A stretch of 34,716 bases of DNA, from positions 1 through 34,716 of the forward strand of contig SBBO01000002.1 of NCBI GenBank assembly GCA_005239675.1, given 5' to 3'. Source of the stretch: Planctomycetales bacterium (GTDB lineage: Bacteria > Omnitrophota > Gorgyraeia > Zapsychrales > Zapsychraceae). The notes beneath the pieces are model-generated. The model had not been told where the DNA came from, searched no databases, and saw only the letters and a program-made list of their open reading frames with translations. This document shows positions 25,761-32,723 of the stretch, piece by piece. A program made the translations under genes and the position numbers. Each line of letters opens with the position of its first letter. Within the stretch, counting starts at the first letter, position 1.

Positions 25761-27067
25761 TCTCTATTCTTTGCCTCCAAACAGACAATCTCCCGATGTG
25801 CGGCGATCGTGGCGATGCGCGCCAGTAATCGGTATATATCGAACACGTTGACATCGTGATGCACACCGCAATCACCGTATTTCTTAAGGTGCGGGCACAT
25901 CTTCTGGAGGGCCATGCCGGGGCTATTGAGATTATCGCGTTCGCCCTTACCGGCGTGTGAACGATAAAATCCACCGACAAAATTATTTTCTATTTGATAG
26001 ACGCAGACCTCACAGACCTCTTGGCCGATATGATACATGGTCGGCACACCCTCCTGCAGAAGATATCGATGGATTACCTGGGCGCCTTTGCCCTTGTAGA
26101 GTTTGTTACGGTCTTTGCGATTCAAATGGCGCAGGTCTTCAGGGTTTTCAATAGGTATAACCCCCATACCGTAGGTCCCCCGGTCGGCTTTGACGATGAT
26201 ATAGGGTTTTTCACTGATCCGGTGCTCTTTGTATTTCGTCTCAATCTCCTGGAAGAGTTTTTTTGCCGCATCGGCGAGTTTAGCTCGATCTGTCTCGCTA
26301 TTGATATTAACGTCGTTCACCACGCTAAAAAGGCACGAGATCAGCCACGGATCCAACTTTAGCAGGCGCGCGAATTCATTGAGAAGATTGGCAGCATAGC
26401 TAAAGTGATGGGATTTTAACCGCGCGTGCCAACCCGCCTGTAGGGAAGGGTAAATGGGGATGTTGGCCTTATGTAAGATTTCAGGGATGCCGGTTGTCAG
26501 GTCATTATTCATGATGATGAGATCAAAATGCTTATCTTCGCTGGTGTATTCTGACAAAATCTTTTGTAGACAGTAAATCCTGATTGGTTGACCCGTTGCC
26601 GTTTTGAGCTCAATAGAGTGCACGTCTTCGCAGAATGACGGCTGAACAGTCAAGAACGTGGCAACCTTGACATTGAATCCGGCCTGTTGGATGATTTGCT
26701 GCAGGATGTGCACATTTTCTAGGTACCAGGTGTTGCGTGTGTGTTCTTCAGCAATAATGAGGATTTCTTTTCCCCCCGGCGCCCGGCGTAGGATCGCCTT
26801 CTGCATGAATTTGACTGAATCAGCAAGGCCATGTTCGCACAGGTTGTTGAATCCCGCTGGAAAGAGATTGGTATCGACCACGGCCATTTTAAATCCAGAA
26901 TCACGGATATCGAGGGATGAATAGAGAGGAAGCTCCGTAGAACATTCATGGTTATTAATCCAGCGATGGATGGCTTCCCGATGTGTCCGGATACGTTCCA
27001 GGATTAGTAAAATGGTGGATGGCGTCTCCATTGTGTTGAGTTTGTTCATGGCAATTTTTTCATCCAT
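25757..27067 (-). CDS. gshA: Glutamate-cysteine ligase, Acidithiobacillus-type family
   Basis: Forms gamma-glutamylcysteine, the first step in glutathione synthesis. The 436-residue sequence matches the less common bacterial gshA family typified by Acidithiobacillus ferrooxidans (TIGR02049): SLDIRDSGFKMAVVDTNLFPAGFNNLC near residues 51-77, NNDLTTGIPEIL, IIVKADRGTYGMGVI (ATP-grasp-like loop), and the GVHHDVNVFDIYRLLARIA end. It is unrelated in sequence to E. coli GshA. It heads a five-gene minus-strand operon; the start at 27067 has an AAAGGA site close to the ATG, and Met7 (27049) is an alternative. A good promoter lies 29 nt before the ATG. Confidence 0.93.
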   Translation of the reverse strand: MDEKIAMNKLNTMETPSTILLILERIRTHREAIHRWINNHECSTELPLYSSLDIRDSGFKMAVVDTNLFPAGFNNLCEHGLADSVKFMQKAILRRAPGGKEILIIAEEHTRNTWYLENVHILQQIIQQAGFNVKVATFLTVQPSFCEDVHSIELKTATGQPIRIYCLQKILSEYTSEDKHFDLIIMNNDLTTGIPEILHKANIPIYPSLQAGWHARLKSHHFSYAANLLNEFARLLKLDPWLISCLFSVVNDVNINSETDRAKLADAAKKLFQEIETKYKEHRISEKPYIIVKADRGTYGMGVIPIENPEDLRHLNRKDRNKLYKGKGAQVIHRYLLQEGVPTMYHIGQEVCEVCVYQIENNFVGGFYRSHAGKGERDNLNSPGMALQKMCPHLKKYGDCGVHHDVNVFDIYRLLARIATIAAHREIVCLEAKNRE

Positions 27068-27102
27068 CCTTTGTGCTTTGGGCAGATGAATCTTCTACCA
27101 TT

Positions 27103-27131
27103 ATTATGCCCGAATCCTGTTGAAATGTCGA
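27103..27131 (-). promoter_or_regulatory. Promoter of the glutathione operon
   Basis: On the minus strand TCGACA (27131-27126), a 17-bp spacer and CATAAT (27108-27103), each one base from consensus. The predicted start near 27096 gives a 29-nt leader before gshA, with an AAAGGA site. This one is leadered, unlike the dusB and ilvB promoters. Confidence 0.7.
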
Positions 27132-27180
27132 GTTAGAAAGATGTGCGTGAGGTAGCGTGGGGTGGAAACCCAAAGACGTT

Positions 27181-27951
27181 TTATGTCCTTAGTTTGTAAC
27201 CGATACCAAAGAGATAGACGGTGGCAAGGAATAAAACAACAGCGAGGATAAGAGAGGTAATGGCACAGATTAAAACGTTGGCATCGGACACACCGGTTAT
27301 GCTGTAACGCATGCCGTTGACGAGATAAAACATGGGATTTAAGTGCGACCAATGTTGGATGGCCTCAGGGAGCATCGTCAGTGGATGAAACACCCCTCCT
27401 AGTAAAACTAAGGGCATGATGATATAAATGTTCCAAAGGCTTAACATCCCAAAATCCTCAGCCCACAGTGCGCCCATCATGCCGGCGCAGGAAAAGATTA
27501 TCGAGATGGTGAGGATAAAATAGAACAGTATAAACGGGTGTTGGATGGTCAGTGGGGCAAATAAGAGCCCGACGGCGTAAACCCCCATGCATACTATTAC
27601 GGCACGCGCAACCCCTCCTACCAAGAGTCCTAGGACCATTTCCAAGTAAGAGAGGGGCGAGAGCAGTACTTCCTGGATGTGATTGTGCCAACGGCCAATA
27701 AAAAGCGATGAGGTGGTATTTTCATAGGCGCTAGCAATGAGATGCATCGTCATAAGGCCCGGCACAAGAAATTTAATATACGAAAGGCCAGTTGCGCTCA
27801 TATCAATGCGCCCTGCGATGGCAACCCCAAAAATGTACATAAACAGGATTGAGGCCATGAGCGGCGGAAAGATCGTCTGGGAGGCGACGGATAGAAACCG
27901 CAGGATTTCCCGTTTGGATAATGCCAGGACACCGATGGGATTGGTAATCAT
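27181..27951 (-). CDS. yadH: ABC-2 type transporter permease (YadH-like)
   Basis: A 256-residue inner-membrane permease with about six hydrophobic helices (near 23-43, 58-78, 105-130, 137-165, 172-192 and 228-250) and the ABC-2 features YENTTSSLFIGRWHNHIQEVLLSPLS and PLVLLGGVFHPLTMLPEAIQHWSHLNPMFY. Both are close to what I recall of E. coli YadH. It partners the ATPase encoded 39 bp upstream. YadGH is a conserved exporter without a settled substrate, so none is proposed. Confidence 0.88.
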   Translation of the reverse strand: MITNPIGVLALSKREILRFLSVASQTIFPPLMASILFMYIFGVAIAGRIDMSATGLSYIKFLVPGLMTMHLIASAYENTTSSLFIGRWHNHIQEVLLSPLSYLEMVLGLLVGGVARAVIVCMGVYAVGLLFAPLTIQHPFILFYFILTISIIFSCAGMMGALWAEDFGMLSLWNIYIIMPLVLLGGVFHPLTMLPEAIQHWSHLNPMFYLVNGMRYSITGVSDANVLICAITSLILAVVLFLATVYLFGIGYKLRT

Positions 27952-27990
27952 CGCACTGTATTTTGTTGTACGTATTGCGTACGGCTTTTA

Positions 27991-28719
27991 TTATTCCAGC
28001 CCTGTTACTTCTAAAAACACCGCCTCCAGCGATTTATCTTGGAGGATTTCTTGCTTGTTACCGATACGCACGATGCGGCCATGGTTGATAATGCCGATTG
28101 TCTTGCAGAGCCTCTCGGCTTCTTCCATGTAATGGGTCGTCAAAAAGATCGTCTTGCCTTCGTTGTTGAGTTGTGTCAGATAGTCCCAGATGAGAAATTT
28201 CAGTTCTAAATCGCAGCCGGCGGTTGGTTCATCCAAGATAAGGATTTCCGGATCATGGATGAGCGCTCGGCACAAGAGCAGGCGTTTTTTCATACCGCTA
28301 GAGAGGGCGCGATGTTTCACATTGCGTCTTTCAATGAGTTGAAAGCGTTTAAGGAGCTCATCGGCACGATGCGCCGCCTCTTGGGGAAGAACGCCAAAAT
28401 AGCCGGCCTGATATACCAGTAGTTGATGGATGGTTAGAAACGGGTCAAAGTTGAATTCTTGGGCGCAAAGCCCAATGAGCCGTCGCGTGCGGGTGTATTC
28501 TGTGGTGGTGCTATACCCAAAGGCCCTCACCTGACCGTGCTGAAAATTGGAGAGGCCAGTCACGACGTTGATCGTGGTAGTTTTTCCTGCACCATTAGGC
28601 CCTAGGAAGGCAAAGAAATCACCGCGCTTGACTTCAAAGGAAATATCATTCAAGGCCCGCAGTTTGCCGTAATATTTCGTCAGGTTCTGAATGGAAATAG
28701 CTCGTTCTGAGTCGCGCAT
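27991..28719 (-). CDS. yadG: ABC transporter ATP-binding protein (YadG-like)
   Basis: The ATPase of the same exporter, 242 residues. Walker A is LGPNGAGKTTT (39-49), the Q-loop lies in LCAQEFNFD, Walker B is ILILDEPTAG, and the H-loop is TTHYMEEAERLC. The signature reads LSSGMKKR instead of the usual LSGGMKRR, a Gly-to-Ser change in the C-loop that should still work. The ATG at 28719 is preferred; the frame extends two codons to a TTG at 28725. It lies 12 bp after the disulfide reductase gene. Confidence 0.92.
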   Translation of the reverse strand: MRDSERAISIQNLTKYYGKLRALNDISFEVKRGDFFAFLGPNGAGKTTTINVVTGLSNFQHGQVRAFGYSTTTEYTRTRRLIGLCAQEFNFDPFLTIHQLLVYQAGYFGVLPQEAAHRADELLKRFQLIERRNVKHRALSSGMKKRLLLCRALIHDPEILILDEPTAGCDLELKFLIWDYLTQLNNEGKTIFLTTHYMEEAERLCKTIGIINHGRIVRIGNKQEILQDKSLEAVFLEVTGLE

Positions 28720-28731
28720 GGTCAATGGGCA

Positions 28732-30141
28732 CTATTGCCGCTGGACCGCCAGAGATTTTTGCTCCTCTAGCGCTGCCTGAGCCTTGCGGGCGGCATTGCG
28801 CACAACCTCAGGAAGCGCGGGATGAATATAGATCATGTTCAGAAGATCATCGAGTGTGCCGTTTTTATTCATGAAGGCAATCAGGATATGAATCATATCC
28901 GAGGCCTCCTCTCCTACAATATGGGCGCCGAGGATTTTTCGTGTTTTGCCCTCCACCAGTATTTTACAAAAACCATGATCAGAAAGCAAAGCCATTCCCA
29001 TGCCGCTATTTTTGTAATGGCTCAGGCCCACGACATAATCCACCCCTTCTTTTTTAAGTTGATCTTCCGTCTTGCCGACCCCGGCAATCTGCGGATAGGA
29101 AAAGACCGCGTGGGGGACCGGGGGGTACTGTAACGGCGTATCGGTTTTTTCAATAAACAACATGCGAAAAAGATGCTCTCCTTCAAAATTAACCGTGTGG
29201 CGGTATAGATAATTTCCGACACAGTCACCCAGGGCATAGACGTTATCTACGCTAGTGCGTAGGTGACTGTCGACACGGATAAACCCGTCGTTCGTCAATC
29301 GGATATCCGTATGTTCCAATCCTAAATTATCTGTATTAGGCGTAACCCCTGTTGCGATGAGGAGCGCATCAGCGGTTAGCTGTGCCGTGCGGTTATCCTC
29401 GGTCTTATAGGTAACCCTGAATAATCCGTTATGGTGCTCCACCTTGGTGGGGATGGCAGCGCAATGGACGGTACATAGTTGCGTAAAGATCCGTGTGAAT
29501 TCTGTGGCCACTTGAGTATCTTCCTTACGCAACAAGCGGCTACGCACCAGGAAATCGACTTCACATCCCAGCGCCCGATACGCGAAGCCCAGCTCAACGG
29601 CGATGTAGCCGGCCCCGATGACGATCAGGCGTTGGGGTAATCGAGCGTTGCGTAGGGCTTCGGTGCTGGTGAGAAATGGGGTGCCGGATAGACCATCGAT
29701 GGGGGGGATATGCGGCCGCGCGCCGACGGCAATAAAGATTTTATCAGCGCTGATACATTCGCCATTTACCTCCAGGGTTTCATTGTTGATGAAACGCGCT
29801 GGTGCATGATAAAAATCGATATTGGGGTTACGTTGGTAGCTCGTCTCAATAGAGTCGGAATCAGCATCCACGGTGCGACTGATGCGGGTGATGAGCCGCG
29901 CGAAGTCCACCTGAAAGGCTGGATTTAGGTGAATATCAAATTTCTTCATTTCATGCAAGTGATGGGCCATATACGCGGGATAGATGAGCATCTTGGATGG
30001 GATACAGCCGCGGTTTAGGCAGGTGCCACCCAAGCGATCTTTTTCGATACAGGCTACCTTATATCCCATCTTGGCTGCTGGTGTGATGATTTTGGAGCCG
30101 CCGCCAGAACCAATGACAATGACGTCGTATTTTTTCATCAA
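28732..30141 (-). CDS. lpd: Flavin pyridine nucleotide-disulfide oxidoreductase (dihydrolipoamide dehydrogenase-like)
   Basis: A 469-residue class I disulfide reductase: FAD-binding VIVIGSGGGSKI, redox-active disulfide Cys41/Cys46 in GGTCLNRGCIPSK, NAD-binding VIGAGYIAVELGFAYRALG, second FAD motif VYALGDC, and the catalytic His440/Glu445 in HPALPE of the dimer interface. The GGTCLNRGC form is lipoamide dehydrogenase or mercuric reductase-like; glutathione reductases normally have GGTCVNVGC. No 2-oxoacid dehydrogenase genes are near, so it may be an orphan reductase for a low-molecular thiol. It lies 12 bp after dusB and before the ABC genes. Confidence 0.8.
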   Translation of the reverse strand: MMKKYDVIVIGSGGGSKIITPAAKMGYKVACIEKDRLGGTCLNRGCIPSKMLIYPAYMAHHLHEMKKFDIHLNPAFQVDFARLITRISRTVDADSDSIETSYQRNPNIDFYHAPARFINNETLEVNGECISADKIFIAVGARPHIPPIDGLSGTPFLTSTEALRNARLPQRLIVIGAGYIAVELGFAYRALGCEVDFLVRSRLLRKEDTQVATEFTRIFTQLCTVHCAAIPTKVEHHNGLFRVTYKTEDNRTAQLTADALLIATGVTPNTDNLGLEHTDIRLTNDGFIRVDSHLRTSVDNVYALGDCVGNYLYRHTVNFEGEHLFRMLFIEKTDTPLQYPPVPHAVFSYPQIAGVGKTEDQLKKEGVDYVVGLSHYKNSGMGMALLSDHGFCKILVEGKTRKILGAHIVGEEASDMIHILIAFMNKNGTLDDLLNMIYIHPALPEVVRNAARKAQAALEEQKSLAVQRQ

Positions 30142-30153
30142 GAGAATCTCGCG

Positions 30154-31134
30154 TTAAATGGATTGAACATGGCACGCCTCTTGAGTCATAAATTCATGTA
30201 GACAGTCGATAATCTGATTTAGATCCATGAGTTGCATTAATTCCTGACGGAGCTGATGGATATGAGGTATTCCTTTCAAATAGGCAGCATAGTATTTGCG
30301 AAAAGAGATAATGCTATGAGGCGCCCCGTTATGGTGTGCGAAGAGTCTTAAGTGTTCGATGCATCGATTAATCCGTTCGTTGAGGGTGGGGGGAGATAAA
30401 TGGCATCTGGTTGTAAGGTAATGTTTGGCCTGACAGAAAATCCAAGGGTTGCTTATTGCGCCCCGGCCGATCATCACCCCATCGCAGCCGATAGCGAACA
30501 GTTGCTCGACATCTTCAGGGGTGGCGACATCTCCGTTGCCGATCACGGGAATTTCGACCGCTTTTTTTATTTTTTCCAGCCACTGCCAATCCGCCTTGCC
30601 GCTGTGGGCTTGGCTACGCGTTCGACAATGGATAGCAATCGCCTTGGCACCGGCCCCTTCGACCATGCGCGCGACATCCTCAATGATAATGCTGTCGGTA
30701 TCCCATCCCAGTCGTGTCTTGACAGTGACTGGCAGGCGGGTTGCCTTGACTGTTGCGGTCACGATTTTTTCAAAACGGGGCAGATCTTTCAGAAGCGCTG
30801 CCCCGCACCCATGGGCAACAATGTTTTTAACCCAGCAGCCGCAGTTGATGTCGATAAAATCCGGCTCTAAGCCCTCTGCGCGCCCTGCGGCCTGGGACAT
30901 CGAATCCTCGCTGCCGCCAAAGAGCTGAATGGCAATAGGACGCTCTGCTTGAGTAATTTTAATTTTATCTAGGGCCTTGTGGCTGTCGCGGATAATGGCA
31001 TCACTACTGGTAAACTCCGTGTAGACGATATCGGCCCCTAGCCGTTTGCAGATTATGCGAAAAGCGGTGTCGGTGACATCCTCCATGGGCGCTAGGATGA
31101 CAGGTTTATCGATATCGATGGTGCCAATTTTCAT
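30154..31134 (-). CDS. dusB: tRNA-dihydrouridine synthase (DusB-like)
   Basis: A flavin enzyme that reduces specific uridines in tRNA. The 326-residue TIM barrel opens with PVILAPMEDVTDTAFR, then VYTEFTSSDAI, IQLFGG, the catalytic-Cys region DINCGCWVKNIVAHGCGAALL (Cys100), VTVKTRLGW, IHCRTRSQAHSG, IGNGDV and GCDGVMIGRGAISNPW. The usual GCP is GCW here, an odd change right after the catalytic Cys. The start at 31134 (MKIGTIDI) rather than 31155 is set by its promoter: TATAAT followed by 7 nt, which predicts a start 1 nt before this ATG. It heads a four-gene operon. Confidence 0.93.
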   Translation of the reverse strand: MKIGTIDIDKPVILAPMEDVTDTAFRIICKRLGADIVYTEFTSSDAIIRDSHKALDKIKITQAERPIAIQLFGGSEDSMSQAAGRAEGLEPDFIDINCGCWVKNIVAHGCGAALLKDLPRFEKIVTATVKATRLPVTVKTRLGWDTDSIIIEDVARMVEGAGAKAIAIHCRTRSQAHSGKADWQWLEKIKKAVEIPVIGNGDVATPEDVEQLFAIGCDGVMIGRGAISNPWIFCQAKHYLTTRCHLSPPTLNERINRCIEHLRLFAHHNGAPHSIISFRKYYAAYLKGIPHIHQLRQELMQLMDLNQIIDCLHEFMTQEACHVQSI

Positions 31135-31141
31135 TGACAGG

Positions 31142-31169
31142 ATTATATACGACATACACGGTAAATCAA
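31142..31169 (-). promoter_or_regulatory. Promoter of the dusB operon
   Basis: On the minus strand TTGATT (31169-31164), a 16-bp spacer and a perfect TATAAT (31147-31142). The predicted start at 31135 is 1 nt before the ATG at 31134, so dusB should be leaderless. Confidence 0.8.
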
Positions 31170-31175
31170 TTGATT
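31164..31175. promoter_or_regulatory. 12-bp palindrome forming both divergent -35 boxes
   Basis: AATCAATTGATT is a perfect palindrome. Read on the minus strand its half is the -35 (TTGATT) of dusB, and read on the plus strand its other half is the -35 of the divergent promoter at 31170-31198. It may simply be abutting -35 boxes or a shared regulator site. Confidence 0.6.
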
Positions 31176-31198
31176 TTTCTGTGTTCCATCAGTATACT
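31170..31198 (+). promoter_or_regulatory. Divergent promoter toward the TrpD2-like gene
   Basis: TTGATT (31170-31175), a 17-bp spacer and TATACT (31193-31198). The predicted start at 31205 is 1 nt before an ATG at 31206 that opens a 41-codon frame, and about 193 nt before the TrpD2-like ATG. Confidence 0.65.
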
Positions 31199-31205
31199 TA
31201 AAAAA

Positions 31206-31331
31206 ATGACCTGCGTTGTTGCTGGGCACACCATTGCGGTGAATAAACCTTTACTGATCAGATTCACCATCGTTGTCAATGCCAAGTTTCTGAAGCGGAC
31301 TTCAAGGGCAAACGAAGGAATTTGGCATTGA
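31206..31331 (+). CDS. Possible leaderless 41-residue small ORF
   Basis: An ATG placed 1 nt after the start predicted from the divergent promoter opens a 41-codon frame (MTCVVAGHTIAVNKPLLIRF..., ending NEGIWH). I do not recognise the product. It has a short hydrophobic part and a basic end. Its second half lies within a long inverted repeat, and its TGA stop (31329-31331) falls in the right arm. It could be a leader peptide that controls the TrpD2-like gene 66 bp later, a real small protein, or chance in a structured RNA leader. Confidence 0.4.
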   Translation: MTCVVAGHTIAVNKPLLIRFTIVVNAKFLKRTSRANEGIWH

Positions 31332-31390
31332 CCGGTTATCTTTTGTTCTTAGGTCGCAGGCTCATCGTTCCTCTGACCCAGGGACCTTAG
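31238..31390 (+). ncRNA. Structured RNA leader before the TrpD2-like gene (candidate)
   Basis: Inverted repeats follow one another on the predicted transcript: GGTGAAT/ATTCACC (31238-31244 with 31262-31268); GTCAATGCCAAGTT with AATTTGGCATTGAC (31275-31288 with 31319-31332, one G-U pair) enclosing TGAAG-CGGA-CTTCA (31291-31304); and AGGTC/GACCT (31351-31355 with 31383-31387) next to the TrpD2-like start. No known riboswitch was recognised. Confidence 0.45.
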
Positions 31391-31397
31391 AGATAAT

Positions 31398-32672
31398 ATG
31401 ACGAGCATTAATTTTTTATCCACGGCCATTGCTGAGGGTATCAAGGCCGTAGGGATTGGCAAGAGGGGAAGCAAGGCCTTGACCCCCGAATTGGTTCAGG
31501 CTATTGTCCTTGAGTTAAAGGCAGGCCATGTCCCCGCGGTCGTCCAAGGCGCGTTTTTTGGTGGATTAATCACTAAAGGGGTAAGTCCAACGGAAATGGC
31601 ATTGGAGGAGGCCCTAGCGCCTGGGATTTTGAATAATTTTTCAGGATTGGTGAATTATCTTGCCGGTGATGCGCCAGCGCCGATTCAGGAGATGTGCGTG
31701 CGCTTGCTGCGTCAGGAGATGTTGGATGAAAGGGACGCGAAGAGATTAGGTGATTTTTTATTCTCGGTGCATCCAGGCGACGGCGCACGGGGATTGGCAG
31801 CAGCTATCATGCGCGTTCGCTATGAAACAACCGAAGAATACGTGGGGATTCTACGTAGTATCCAAGAGACGATCGACTCACCCTTTCGCGAACCGGTACC
31901 ATTAGGCGAACCTATTGTGCAGATCGCAGAACCGTTTGATGGGGTAGACCATTCGTATATGGTGACTCCTTTGCTGGCGCGCCATATTCAAGGGCAAGGC
32001 TTCCGAGCGGTCAGTCTTGTTGGACGCAACAGTGGCCCCAAGCGTGGCAATAATTTGTTGGATTTAATCAACGCCCTGGGAGGGACTTTCCTTGAAGGTA
32101 ACAAGGGCCTGGGCGCCGCAAAACCAATTTTGGGTTGGTATATCCATCAGCAAAATATGTCGCCAGCACTCGACCGTTGGGTTGAATTACGTCGGCAGAT
32201 CATCAAGCGCCCATTTTTATCTACGCTGGAGCGGTTGGTGAATCCAGTCGGGACCGATATCCTCATCGCATCGGCCTTTCATCCGCCCTATGGCGAAAAG
32301 ATGCTTACGGTATCCGAGCGCTTTGGGTATCCGGGTATCGTTATCGTGCGTAACGGTCTGGAAGGGACACTGGCATTCCCGCTGAAGCGTAGCGTCAAGG
32401 TGTTGTGTTCTGCCAGACAGCTGGATGGTCATTATGTGCGTCGGGAGATTGAATTTAGTCCAGAAGAATATTTGAATATCCGCGTTGACCTAGAAGAGAA
32501 ATTTGAGCAGCCTTCTTTGTCAGAGAATGTGCGGCTTATCAAGGCATATATAGAACAGGGGAGAACTAATTATCACTTGTTTGATTGGCGCGTTGAGGCG
32601 ACCTGCGCTGGCCTTGGTCGGGCTATGGGATGGATTAGAAACAGCTCATCGTTTATAGGGGATCGTCCTTAA
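31398..32672 (+). CDS. Anthranilate phosphoribosyltransferase-like protein (TrpD2/YbiB type)
   Basis: A 424-residue protein related to the glycosyl transferase family 3 fold. The N-terminal helical part (LTPELVQAIVLELKAGHVPAVVQGAFFGGLITKGVSP) looks like the TrpD small domain; later blocks include HSYMVTPLLARHI, LVGRNSGPKRGNNLLDLINALGG and RPFLSTLERLVNPVG. It lacks the standard TrpD phosphoribosyl-binding GTGGD motif, so it is unlikely to make tryptophan. E. coli YbiB (TrpD2) is a related nucleic-acid-binding protein, but this one is about 100 residues longer. There are no trp genes around. The start has no ribosome-binding site and follows a structured leader. Confidence 0.65.
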   Translation: MTSINFLSTAIAEGIKAVGIGKRGSKALTPELVQAIVLELKAGHVPAVVQGAFFGGLITKGVSPTEMALEEALAPGILNNFSGLVNYLAGDAPAPIQEMCVRLLRQEMLDERDAKRLGDFLFSVHPGDGARGLAAAIMRVRYETTEEYVGILRSIQETIDSPFREPVPLGEPIVQIAEPFDGVDHSYMVTPLLARHIQGQGFRAVSLVGRNSGPKRGNNLLDLINALGGTFLEGNKGLGAAKPILGWYIHQQNMSPALDRWVELRRQIIKRPFLSTLERLVNPVGTDILIASAFHPPYGEKMLTVSERFGYPGIVIVRNGLEGTLAFPLKRSVKVLCSARQLDGHYVRREIEFSPEEYLNIRVDLEEKFEQPSLSENVRLIKAYIEQGRTNYHLFDWRVEATCAGLGRAMGWIRNSSSFIGDRP

Positions 32673-32723
32673 TCTTTTGTTTACGTGGGGCGCGCCGCAC
32701 TATGGAAAAGCTACAGCATTCAT

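Noticed and set aside
25242-25859. Two long overlapping plus-strand open frames (205 and 185 codons)
   Set aside because: Antisense shadows of gshB and gshA, without a ribosome-binding site or recognisable domain.
30400-30928. Two plus-strand open frames of about 157 codons
   Set aside because: Antisense to dusB, which is certain from its motifs.
31319-31345. The long inverted repeat near 31275-31332 as a rho-independent terminator
   Set aside because: The loop is too long, the stem is AT-mixed and the T-rich stretch after it (TTATCTTTTGTTCTT) is separated from the stem; a leader structure is a better reading.
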